A DNA stretch of 7,231 nucleotides from Thermoplasmatota archaeon (GTDB lineage Archaea; Thermoplasmatota; Penumbrarchaeia; Penumbrarchaeales; Penumbrarchaeaceae): the NCBI GenBank assembly GCA_016929175.1, contig JAFGJI010000114.1:1-7231 (forward strand). The letters are read 5' to 3'. Under the pieces are notes generated by a model. It was not told where the DNA came from. It did not search any database and worked only from the letters and a program-made list of their open reading frames with translations. Position 1 is the stretch's first letter. The number at the start of each line of letters is the position of its first letter. Below, in pieces: positions 1-6,505 of the stretch. The translations under genes were made by a program, and so were the position numbers.

Positions 1-2408
1 CTGGCAGGTCTGGGGGGGGCTCTTTTGATATCAGCCCTTGAGGGTTCCCCGCTCCTTGGAGGGGTTCTTTGCGGTTCAAGCCTCCCACCTCTGATGTTTT
101 CGGAAGCGGGGCTCCTTGGAGGTCTTTTATAGGGTGATGTTCCGTATATGGCCTCGATATCCCCTTCGTCCGTGTCCTCTGTCTTGGGTTTGGAGATCCA
201 GGATACCAGTAGATAGACAAGGACTATCCCGATGAGGACAAGCAGCACTATTATAGCCACTTCAAGGACGTTCAGACCCCCGTCATTTCCCTTAACGTAC
301 TTGACCTCTCCAAGATCCTCCTGGAAGACGATATTTCCGGAAATGGACCTTACCGTAACGACCACATTCCCCTCATCCCCTTCCTCCAAAGATAGCGGTA
401 TGACCATTGAATCGCCTGCTCGAAGGTCCCTTGTGAGCTTGTAATGGGACCTGCTTCCATGCTTCATCTCGAATTCGAGGATCTGCACCGGATCCGAACC
501 TGTGTAGTTCAGATCGATAACGTACCTGTTCCTGTCCCCTGTGACCTGTCTCATTGATGTCTTGAACCTTTCGGAAAGCGAGATGACATTCACCACGAAG
601 CTGCCGATGGCCACTGTCGTTCCCTGGTGCGATCCGGTTATCGAGATCGTGTGGAAGCCTGGTGATGGGTCGCCTTCTACCGAGATCGTCACGTTCCTGT
701 CGCTGCCCGGTGAGATCGGTGTGTTGACGTTCACCGCCAGACCAGTTACGGTTGATGCTGTAAGGTCCACATGATCATAATTCTGGCCGCCGACAAGCGA
801 AACACTTGCGGAGAACGTGTTCACACCTTCACGATAGATATTGCCGGCCTGAGGTGTGATCACCAGCTGGGCGATCCCGGACACCGAGACCTCGACGGTG
901 AGATCGAACCTTGCCGTATGCCTCCCTCCGCTGACGGTAAAGTTCACATATGAGGTCCTCTCCGATCCGAGGTCATCGGCCTCTATCAAAACCCTCAACA
1001 TCTCCGTCTCCTGGAACTTCAACTCGATGTTATCGTCAAATGACAGGGTCAGGTCCGGAGAGCTGCCCGCGGTTATCGAGACAGCACCGGTGAACATCCC
1101 CTCCGGGGATATCTCGAGATATATCTCCTTATCTCCTCCGTCCATGACCTTGATGGTGGCGGCATCGGATCCGACCCCCAATCCATCCTCCTCGAACCTC
1201 AGGAGCTCGATCCAACCCTGAAGGGAAGCCACCAGGATCTCGTTCCCGGGTGACTCGCTGCATACATCGCCCACCTCGACCCCGGATATCTCCAATCTCG
1301 GGTCCTGGACGTCCTTCGCCCAGGCAGAGTCGGCCACTATCATCCCGTCTATCTCTATAACCTGGGTGACCTTGTTGTAATAACCGGTGACCACCGCCTC
1401 GTCCCCGGTATGCAGGGGATTGAAATCCCCGATGGCCAGCCCCTCGAGCCCTGAGCTCTGCCCGGAAATGGTATCAGCCTGGAAGATATCTTCCATCCTG
1501 AACTCCCCCTCCTCCCAGTACATCAAGCGGCACCATCCGGAAAGCTCCGTGATTATGACTTCGTTCCCGTCGTGCTCCGACCAGAACTCACCGATCCTGA
1601 CGTTCGATATCAATTCGGTGCTGTGGGTGTAGATGATATCCTCGACCCAACCCGATCCTGACCAGTGGATCTCGACCAGATGGGATTCGACCCCCCCTTG
1701 CTCGTTCCAACCTGCGATGCAGGCCCAGATCTCCTCTCCCGGAACGGTCGGGTCCGCGTCGGCAACCTCTATGGCCTTGACGGCTTCCGTGGTGGTTATG
1801 GACCTCTCTATCCACTGGGCGCCTTCACGGTACAGATAATGGAGGGCAAAGTCCTCCTCGTGTTGAAAGCTTCCCATGAGTATTTCCATACCCGGGGCGG
1901 GATCGATATCCCCCAGCTCAAGGTCGAACGTCCTGAACGGGCCTCGGTGTATCACTTCGGTCACCCAGTCCGATCCGTCGTGATGGATCATGTATATTTC
2001 CTTCAGCGTGGTTCCGGCGTCTCCCGCAGTAATGATCTCCTGCCCCTCCCACCGGGGATCGATGTCGGCAACGATGAGATCGAAAAGGGTCTTGTTGGAC
2101 CCCTGGGGGCCCTCGACCTGCCAGATGAAAACGGGATCGAATCCGCCGTCCCCCCTCGGCTCGAGGATTATAACGTTACCCTCGAAATCGGCGAATACGA
2201 CCTCTATATCACCATCATGGTCGGGATCCCCGGAGGCCATACCCCCGGGAAGAGACCTGGATGATCTGTAGATCTCCTCCCCTACGTATACTCCGGCGAT
2301 CTCACCTCTGGTGGCAGCGGAAGACCCGTCACTGGACACCAGCGATACAGATGACATGATCATGAAGGACGTGAACAGCAGTACGATCCATACCGGAGGC
2401 TTTGACAT
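1..2408 (-). CDS. Surface protein: signal peptide, FG-GAP-like propeller, TM helix, Pro/Arg-rich tail (partial, C-terminus off window)
   Basis: Translating the minus strand from the ATG at 2408 gives 802 codons with no stop; the gene continues past the left edge. Residues 7-26 are a signal peptide (hydrophobic run WIVLLFTSF...). Residues 60-395 hold seven repeats with the core (G/A)D.(D/N)P...G.E(I/V)..., typical of FG-GAP/VCBS-like blades. Residues about 416-508, 513-609 and 610-706 look like beta-sandwich domains, with alternating hydrophobic strands and several N-glycosylation sequons. A transmembrane helix spans 715-738, followed by a cytoplasmic tail that is first acidic (743-752), then rich in Pro and Arg. 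The ATG at 2408 is preferred because GAGGTG lies 7 nt upstream. An in-frame ATG at 2423 would overlap that site. The topology suggests an extracellular binding head, as in integrin-like adhesins or receptors. No enzymatic motif is visible. The fold is well supported; the ligand and role are unknown. Confidence 0.9.
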   Translation of the reverse strand, partial: MSKPPVWIVLLFTSFMIMSSVSLVSSDGSSAATRGEIAGVYVGEEIYRSSRSLPGGMASGDPDHDGDIEVVFADFEGNVIILEPRGDGGFDPVFIWQVEGPQGSNKTLFDLIVADIDPRWEGQEIITAGDAGTTLKEIYMIHHDGSDWVTEVIHRGPFRTFDLELGDIDPAPGMEILMGSFQHEEDFALHYLYREGAQWIERSITTTEAVKAIEVADADPTVPGEEIWACIAGWNEQGGVESHLVEIHWSGSGWVEDIIYTHSTELISNVRIGEFWSEHDGNEVIITELSGWCRLMYWEEGEFRMEDIFQADTISGQSSGLEGLAIGDFNPLHTGDEAVVTGYYNKVTQVIEIDGMIVADSAWAKDVQDPRLEISGVEVGDVCSESPGNEILVASLQGWIELLRFEEDGLGVGSDAATIKVMDGGDKEIYLEISPEGMFTGAVSITAGSSPDLTLSFDDNIELKFQETEMLRVLIEADDLGSERTSYVNFTVSGGRHTARFDLTVEVSVSGIAQLVITPQAGNIYREGVNTFSASVSLVGGQNYDHVDLTASTVTGLAVNVNTPISPGSDRNVTISVEGDPSPGFHTISITGSHQGTTVAIGSFVVNVISLSERFKTSMRQVTGDRNRYVIDLNYTGSDPVQILEFEMKHGSRSHYKLTRDLRAGDSMVIPLSLEEGDEGNVVVTVRSISGNIVFQEDLGEVKYVKGNDGGLNVLEVAIIVLLVLIGIVLVYLLVSWISKPKTEDTDEGDIEAIYGTSPYKRPPRSPASENIRGGRLEPQRTPPRSGEPSRADIKRAPPRPA
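6..128 (-). repeat. Three (K/Q)R-x-PPR motifs in the cytoplasmic tail
   Basis: After the membrane helix, the tail carries KRPPRS (residues 761-766), QRTPPRS (780-786) and KRAPPRP (795-801). At DNA level the first two share an exact 12-mer, GCTCCTTGGAGG on the plus strand, at 51-62 and 111-122. The third copy uses different proline codons. The array may continue beyond the window edge. The motif looks like a basic proline-rich peptide for protein or anionic-surface binding, but no partner can be inferred. Confidence 0.7.
1224..2231 (-). repeat. Seven FG-GAP-like protein repeats (predicted seven-bladed beta-propeller)
   Basis: Within the minus-strand surface protein, the repeat core recurs at residues 60, 114, 167, 216, 273, 327 and 380. 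Examples are GDPDHDGDIEVVFAD, GDIDPAPGMEILMGSF, ADADPTVPGEEIWACIAG and GDFNPLHTGDEAVVTG. Spacings are 54, 53, 49, 57, 54 and 53 residues, the size of one four-stranded blade. Seven regular units match a closed propeller. The Asp-rich loops of the first three or four blades resemble calcium-binding loops of FG-GAP repeats; the last blades have lost some acidic positions. The repeats are diverged at DNA level, so this is an old protein duplication rather than a DNA tandem repeat. Confidence 0.85.
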
Positions 2409-2415
2409 ATAAGGC

Positions 2416-2421
2416 CACCTC
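2416..2421 (-). promoter_or_regulatory. Ribosome binding site of the propeller protein
   Basis: GAGGTG on the minus strand, 7 nt before the ATG at 2408. It matches the archaeal anti-16S tail complement GGAGGTGA and selects this ATG over the in-frame ATG at 2423, which it overlaps. Confidence 0.7.
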
Positions 2422-2449
2422 ATTTTTGGGCATTCATGATAAGCGGTCC

Positions 2450-2459
2450 TTTATAATAA
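2450..2459 (-). promoter_or_regulatory. TATA-like box for the propeller gene
   Basis: The minus strand reads TTATTATAAA here, centred about 47 nt upstream of the ATG at 2408. With an archaeal TATA-to-start distance of roughly 26 nt, transcription would begin near 2428 and give a leader of about 20 nt that contains the ribosome binding site. The position is reasonable; there is no direct evidence of use. Confidence 0.5.
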
Positions 2460-2467
2460 GTTCTGTT

Positions 2468-2480
2468 CATTCCGGGAATG
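2468..2480. promoter_or_regulatory. Perfect 13-bp palindrome, candidate operator
   Basis: CATTCC-G-GGAATG: two perfect 6-bp arms around a single central base. It lies just upstream of the minus-strand TATA-like box in the divergent intergenic region. That position suits a dimeric regulator controlling one or both directions. A second, weaker palindrome, CCAC-G-GTGG, lies at 2509-2517. A regulatory function is inferred only from symmetry and placement. Confidence 0.35.
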
Positions 2481-2578
2481 TTACTCTTGGCAACCTCATG
2501 GAACAATGCCACGGTGGATATCTCGATGGGACAGCACCGGTAACAATGTATAGGATATCTGACACATAGTGTACCGTA

Positions 2579-2588
2579 AAATTAAAAA
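2579..2588 (+). promoter_or_regulatory. AT-rich candidate promoter box for the three-gene operon
   Basis: The stretch AAATTAAAAA is the most AT-rich segment upstream of the plus-strand operon. Its centre is about 44 nt before the ATG at 2627, mirroring the geometry on the minus side and implying a leader of about 18 nt. It is a poorer match to the archaeal TATA consensus than the minus-strand box. TGTATA at 2547-2552 is an alternative. Confidence 0.4.
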
Positions 2589-2617
2589 GACGTTCGAATT
2601 CATGGTTGGAGCACTGC

Positions 2618-2623
2618 AGGAGG
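2618..2623 (+). promoter_or_regulatory. Ribosome binding site of the 142-residue protein
   Basis: AGGAGG lies 3 nt before the ATG at 2627, a strong match at rather short spacing. It favours this ATG over the in-frame TTG at 2606, which lacks a comparable site. Confidence 0.6.
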
Positions 2624-2626
2624 GTA

Positions 2627-3055
2627 ATGAAGACGACAAGGGATGGTGAGAACACCTTCGCAATTGCGTTGATGGCCGCCGGGCTAGTCATCCTCATGGC
2701 AGGATGCGGGATCGCCATCTACACGAACGGTAATGAGGATAACCTCGAAGACCGTGATACCGAAGCTGAAAAGCTCCTTGAGACGGTATCGAACGGCTTC
2801 GTATCGGGATCGGGTGCGCTGTCACTGTCAAGGCTCGGTTCGGGATACGACCGGATAGATGTGGGGAGCGGAAGGTCTGCAATGATACAGGTGGAGACGA
2901 TGGACGGCAGCGGTCTGACCCTTTACCTACCGGACAAAAGTACCTTCGAGAGGAAGGATGATGGAAAGGGTTCCTCTGCATCAAGGATCCTTCCGGTATC
3001 ACTGGACGATGGAACGGCCGTCCCCGGAAGGCTGGAGGTGGTCCTTGTTGGATAG
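2627..3055 (+). CDS. Small membrane-anchored pilin-like protein (142 aa), first gene of operon
   Basis: The protein has a short polar N-terminus (MKTTRDGENT), a hydrophobic helix at residues 11-32, an acidic stretch (36-49) and a mixed, beta-leaning domain to residue 142. A charged or glycine residue followed by Glu and then a long hydrophobic helix is the layout of archaeal class III (type IV pilin-like) signal peptides. The site DG|EN does not fit the usual consensus well because of Asn at +2. The hydrophobic run also contains MAGC (residues 25-28... ending at Cys27), which resembles a weak lipobox. The ATG at 2627 is chosen from the AGGAGG just before it. The stop lies inside the start region of the next gene, indicating co-transcription and translational coupling. 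I cannot assign a named family. It is probably an envelope protein with the bulk outside the cell. Confidence 0.8.
   Translation: MKTTRDGENTFAIALMAAGLVILMAGCGIAIYTNGNEDNLEDRDTEAEKLLETVSNGFVSGSGALSLSRLGSGYDRIDVGSGRSAMIQVETMDGSGLTLYLPDKSTFERKDDGKGSSASRILPVSLDDGTAVPGRLEVVLVG
3034..3040 (+). promoter_or_regulatory. Ribosome binding site supporting a TTG start
   Basis: GGAGGTG sits 7 nt before the TTG at 3048 and 4 nt before another in-frame TTG at 3045. No ATG is available at a suitable distance. The nearest GTG (3060) is 19 nt away, so this site decides the start of the second operon gene. Confidence 0.6.
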
Positions 3056-3602
3056 AAGGGTGAATGACGTAGATGTACTGAGCGAGGCTTCCGATCTGGC
3101 AGGCGCACCTACGATACCCAGGAACGTCGCTATCGCAGTGTTCGCCATCCTCTCCCTGTCGGGATTTCTCGTGGGAGCATTTCTTCCGGAGCTTATAGCG
3201 AACGGAAGCTCCGATGAAGGTACGACCGGGGAGACAAAGGATATCCTGGACGTTATCATCGCAAGCACCATATCCAGTGTCGATATTAACGGGACGGATT
3301 ACACGAACATCCCCGTACCCACGGCATTTCAGGTCTTTTTCCAGGGAAGCGCCCCTTCGGAAAATACTTCATCAATGGATGAGCCACTGCAGAATATGCT
3401 CGAGTGGCTTCTCGGAGAGAGAGAGGGGTACACATTTAGGGTCTCTCCGGGTCCCGGCATGTCTGGATCGGCCTACATCACGGGGAACGAAGGTAACGGA
3501 CCACCCGACCGGTATTCGGTCAGGGAGGTCCCCGTGGGCCTCGATGAGGATGAAGGCAGCGTGATCTTCGAGCTCAGGGTCTGGGGGGTGACTGGACAAT
3601 GA
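3048..3602 (+). CDS. Membrane-anchored hypothetical protein (184 aa), second gene of operon
   Basis: The start is placed at TTG 3048, read from the GGAGGTG at 3034-3040. The reading frame is open further upstream to an ATG at 2958, but that would overlap the first gene by about 100 nt and add residues of arbitrary composition. From 3048 the protein has a 24-residue polar N-terminus, one transmembrane helix (about 26-50, NVAIAVFAILSLSGFLVGAF) and an extracellular domain of about 130 residues. That domain contains sequons at 52, 81 and 106 and an acidic C-terminal third. It has no cysteines and no catalytic motif. It overlaps the preceding gene by 8 nt and the next by 4 nt (ATGA), so the three products are probably made together. 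I do not recognise the family. The layout is that of a pseudopilin-like or accessory envelope subunit. Confidence 0.78.
   Translation: MDRRVNDVDVLSEASDLAGAPTIPRNVAIAVFAILSLSGFLVGAFLPELIANGSSDEGTTGETKDILDVIIASTISSVDINGTDYTNIPVPTAFQVFFQGSAPSENTSSMDEPLQNMLEWLLGEREGYTFRVSPGPGMSGSAYITGNEGNGPPDRYSVREVPVGLDEDEGSVIFELRVWGVTGQ
3585..3591 (+). promoter_or_regulatory. Ribosome binding site of the 968-residue protein
   Basis: GGGGTGA lies 7 nt before the ATG at 3599, inside the end of the preceding gene. Together with the ATGA stop/start overlap it supports translational coupling. Confidence 0.55.
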
Positions 3603-6505
3603 ACACTAGAACATTCTCGATCATACTGATAGCTGCAGCACTGCTTGTCCCGGGGGTGGGTGCTCTCATTTCATATCAGCTAATGAATGACACTGCCTCG
3701 GAGGAAGCGCCCTCCATGGACACAGGTCTCCTTACTCAGAAGTTCCACACTCTCTCCCATGCAAGGCTCTCTTCGATGGAAGAGAGCACGCTCGAGGAGA
3801 TAGAGAGGGAGCTGTCAAGGGACATTGGCCTGTGGGTGTCCTCCTCAAGGATATCCCTGGACGATCACAGGGTCACGGTCCTCTCCAGCAATGTCCATGC
3901 ACAGCAGGTGTACCTCCAGGTGAAGGTCCCGGTGCCACCCGCCTCGCTCGAGGGGGATCTCGGCGTCCTGATAACGAACTCGCTTTTGTATGGGGGGTCC
4001 GGCACCCTACCCCTGCTTCCGGGTATCAGGGCCGATGTGGAAGTTACCGTGCTGATAGAGCCCCTTTCAGGGACCTCTTCCTTCGAAGAGACCATCACGT
4101 TCTCCACAGAGGTGGTCGACCCGGAGAGGGGGCTTCTGAAGCTTATCGAACTGCTTGAAGCGGACATGAACGGGTATGGTTCGGGAATGGCAAGGGACAT
4201 GGAGTACATGCTTACCACGCTTGCCAGATACAGGTCCACAACGGGCTTCGGCGACCAGAGCTACCAATCCGACCTAAACGTTCTGAACGAGGGGGACGTG
4301 GAACTCGCCTTCAACATCGCCCTTGCACTGAGAATGACCCGCTGGACAGGTCAGGTGCCTCAGGGTCTTGTCGATTCCATCGATGCGTTCTTCAAGGACC
4401 AGCACCCGGATGCCAAGATGAACCCTACCGGGTTCCGTTTCTGGGGAGAGGCGGAGATAAACAACTTCAACTCCTTCTATCTTCGAAACACGGGAACCGG
4501 GACAAGAAGGCCGATCGGGGAGATCATCGAGAGCGCCGTCGAAGCGGGTCATGCTGACAGTGCCGATATCCTGGGCCGATATCTCGCAATGGACAGGCAT
4601 TACAGGGTCGACATGAACGCTCTTGATATGACCTCGGCCCTGGAGGAGAAACAGCTGATCGATCCCAGGGAGCTTTCTGACATCATGGACCCGGCATCTC
4701 TTGTCCATCATCCCTCTTATCCCTCCACGGAGGGGATCCTGGTAATTCCAAGGGATGACTATCTTTCCTCCCGGGAAACCGAAGCCCCCGCATTGAGGCC
4801 GATGCTGCAACCTGTTAAGGATTACATGGTAACAGGGCGGGACTTCACAAGCTCCGGTTTCGAGAGGGTCGAGGCCTGGTTCACGAACGCGGACAATTCG
4901 AAGACGATCTCGGACCTTGAAAAAACCGCATCAAGGGGCCAGTTGACAAGATGCGGCTCCATACCCCCTCCGCCCAAACCTGCGGACCATGATTTCAGAC
5001 TGGAATGGAACTTCGAGCTGAGCGGGATGTTCGATGTGGAGGCTTCCTACGAGGGATACGGCGGCAATGCACCCGTGGACAGCGACAGTATCGTCCGGAC
5101 GGTCCGTTTCAGCTTCCCTCTCAGGGTCCATACCTGGTTCCCCGGAAGGCCCGTGAACGATATGGCATACGATTTCATCAACATCAATACGGGTAAGCTT
5201 TACTGGGACGACATGGTCACCGGGTGGATGATAACCAGGGAGGCCAATGCGACCGAGTTCTACGAGGATCAGGTCCACCCAAGGTTGAAGGAGGGTCTCT
5301 CCATAATGACCCGTCTCCTGAGAACGATGGAATGGTACCAGCAGGTCCCGGTCTCCGATGATGCTTATGTCCGGAGGATCGCCCATTCACTCTCCATGTC
5401 CTCCGAGCAGCAGCTCACCAATTGGGCCGAGACAGGGATCTACAAGCATGCCATCGATACTTTCTGGGACTACTACATCGAGGGACCGGGGATAAGACCC
5501 GAGGAGCTACGGAAGGTATGGGTCCAGGGGCATCATCTTTCCTTCCAGTATTCGGAGATCAAGGATGTTCTCCACATCACTTCCTCGCTCCCGGCAGGGA
5601 CCGTCAAGCTCTCCATCTATGGAATGAAGATCGGAGCCTACCGCATCGATGCACAGGCCATCACCTCAGGTGGACTTGTCTTCGACATAGGGCCTTACAC
5701 CGATGAATATTCCATAAGAGGCGACATCGGGAGCCAGTACATCAACGAAGGCGTGAACGATCCCAGCATTCCCGGCAGTAGCGTGTCCTCGCTGTTCGTG
5801 GAAGGTGGCTGGGAGATCTCCTCACCCCCCATCGATCTCAGGGCCTGGGAACTCCCCTCTCCATATGTCCAGACAGGTGATGATGACGGAAAGTACAACC
5901 TCACAATATCCTTCATTCTTGCCGGGGCAAAGACCATCGACCCCTTGGAAGCCTTTGATAGGGCCAGGGAGAGGATCGAGATACCACAAAGCTTCGGAGA
6001 ATCGGAGGTCTCCATACTGCTTGGGAGACTGGCATCGCTGTCCCGGGATCGGGATATATGGTTCGGGATGAGGGCGACATCGACCGGAGGAGGAGTATCG
6101 GCCCCGTTCACGAGGACGTTCCTCCTTCACCCGGGAGATATACTGGAAGTGAACGAGGAGGAGGTGGAAGCGACGCCTGGTCTCTTGACCTCCGGAAGGT
6201 TGAACCGCCTCGTCAGGGACCTTGTATGGGGTGTATCGGTGGACCCTGTGATTGAGGGCTTCGGGGATATCGAGACGATATACCTCGAGGAGGTCCCATC
6301 CTGGACGTCATCTTCATCACTTGTCGGGGCCAATGATGCGATATTCTCGGTATACACCCCGACCACGGCCCATAACGACGGGAGCTATAGCTCCATCCAG
6401 ATATTGAATGTTCTATCCGACAGCGAACCCGATCCGGACCTTTACCACCCCGCCGGGTCCGAGTGGGAGCTGTCCACGTACAGCGGATGGTCCATCCTAT
6501 GGTGA
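3599..6505 (+). CDS. Large secreted protein with N-terminal membrane anchor (968 aa), third gene of operon
   Basis: Residues 6-26 form an uncleaved signal anchor (FSIILIAAALLVPGVGALIS). There is no second membrane helix and no C-terminal sorting signal, so about 940 residues should lie outside the cell. Visible layout: a helical, Glu-rich stalk (42-76); a beta-rich segment (84-175); a helical segment (176-345); a flexible, proline-containing linker (about 370-465, with PPPPKP at 456-461); a beta segment rich in aromatics (465-535); helices (557-640); a beta-rich region (640-775); a helical stretch (781-815); and a final beta region. There is only one cysteine (452), and sequons occur at 30, 550 and 767. 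I see no protease, hydrolase or metal-binding signature. Size, N-terminal anchor and association with short pilin-like genes recall haloarchaeal DUF7286-type proteins. That is an architectural impression, not an alignment. It overlaps the previous gene by 4 nt and the convergent purB by 9 nt. Confidence 0.9.
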   Translation: MNTRTFSIILIAAALLVPGVGALISYQLMNDTASEEAPSMDTGLLTQKFHTLSHARLSSMEESTLEEIERELSRDIGLWVSSSRISLDDHRVTVLSSNVHAQQVYLQVKVPVPPASLEGDLGVLITNSLLYGGSGTLPLLPGIRADVEVTVLIEPLSGTSSFEETITFSTEVVDPERGLLKLIELLEADMNGYGSGMARDMEYMLTTLARYRSTTGFGDQSYQSDLNVLNEGDVELAFNIALALRMTRWTGQVPQGLVDSIDAFFKDQHPDAKMNPTGFRFWGEAEINNFNSFYLRNTGTGTRRPIGEIIESAVEAGHADSADILGRYLAMDRHYRVDMNALDMTSALEEKQLIDPRELSDIMDPASLVHHPSYPSTEGILVIPRDDYLSSRETEAPALRPMLQPVKDYMVTGRDFTSSGFERVEAWFTNADNSKTISDLEKTASRGQLTRCGSIPPPPKPADHDFRLEWNFELSGMFDVEASYEGYGGNAPVDSDSIVRTVRFSFPLRVHTWFPGRPVNDMAYDFININTGKLYWDDMVTGWMITREANATEFYEDQVHPRLKEGLSIMTRLLRTMEWYQQVPVSDDAYVRRIAHSLSMSSEQQLTNWAETGIYKHAIDTFWDYYIEGPGIRPEELRKVWVQGHHLSFQYSEIKDVLHITSSLPAGTVKLSIYGMKIGAYRIDAQAITSGGLVFDIGPYTDEYSIRGDIGSQYINEGVNDPSIPGSSVSSLFVEGGWEISSPPIDLRAWELPSPYVQTGDDDGKYNLTISFILAGAKTIDPLEAFDRARERIEIPQSFGESEVSILLGRLASLSRDRDIWFGMRATSTGGGVSAPFTRTFLLHPGDILEVNEEEVEATPGLLTSGRLNRLVRDLVWGVSVDPVIEGFGDIETIYLEEVPSWTSSSSLVGANDAIFSVYTPTTAHNDGSYSSIQILNVLSDSEPDPDLYHPAGSEWELSTYSGWSILW

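Noticed and set aside
51..122. CRISPR-like or mobile-element repeat
   Set aside because: There are only two exact copies of 12 bp, inside a coding frame and explained by repeated PPR codons in the protein tail.
1665..2264. 199-codon plus-strand open frame
   Set aside because: It lies antisense to the propeller coding sequence, which has clear repeats in its own frame. It has no ribosome binding site and no recognisable protein character.
2467..2718. 83-codon minus-strand open frame crossing the divergent region
   Set aside because: It would cover the start and ribosome binding site of the first operon gene and contains no convincing start signal; it is probably chance.
2958..3047. N-terminal extension of the second operon gene to ATG 2958
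   Set aside because: It would overlap the first gene by about 100 nt in another frame. Its residues look like out-of-frame translation, and TTG 3048 has the better ribosome binding site.
4274..4810. 178-codon minus-strand open frame
   Set aside because: It is a shadow of the 968-residue gene, whose frame is continuous, has a clear start signal and normal protein composition.
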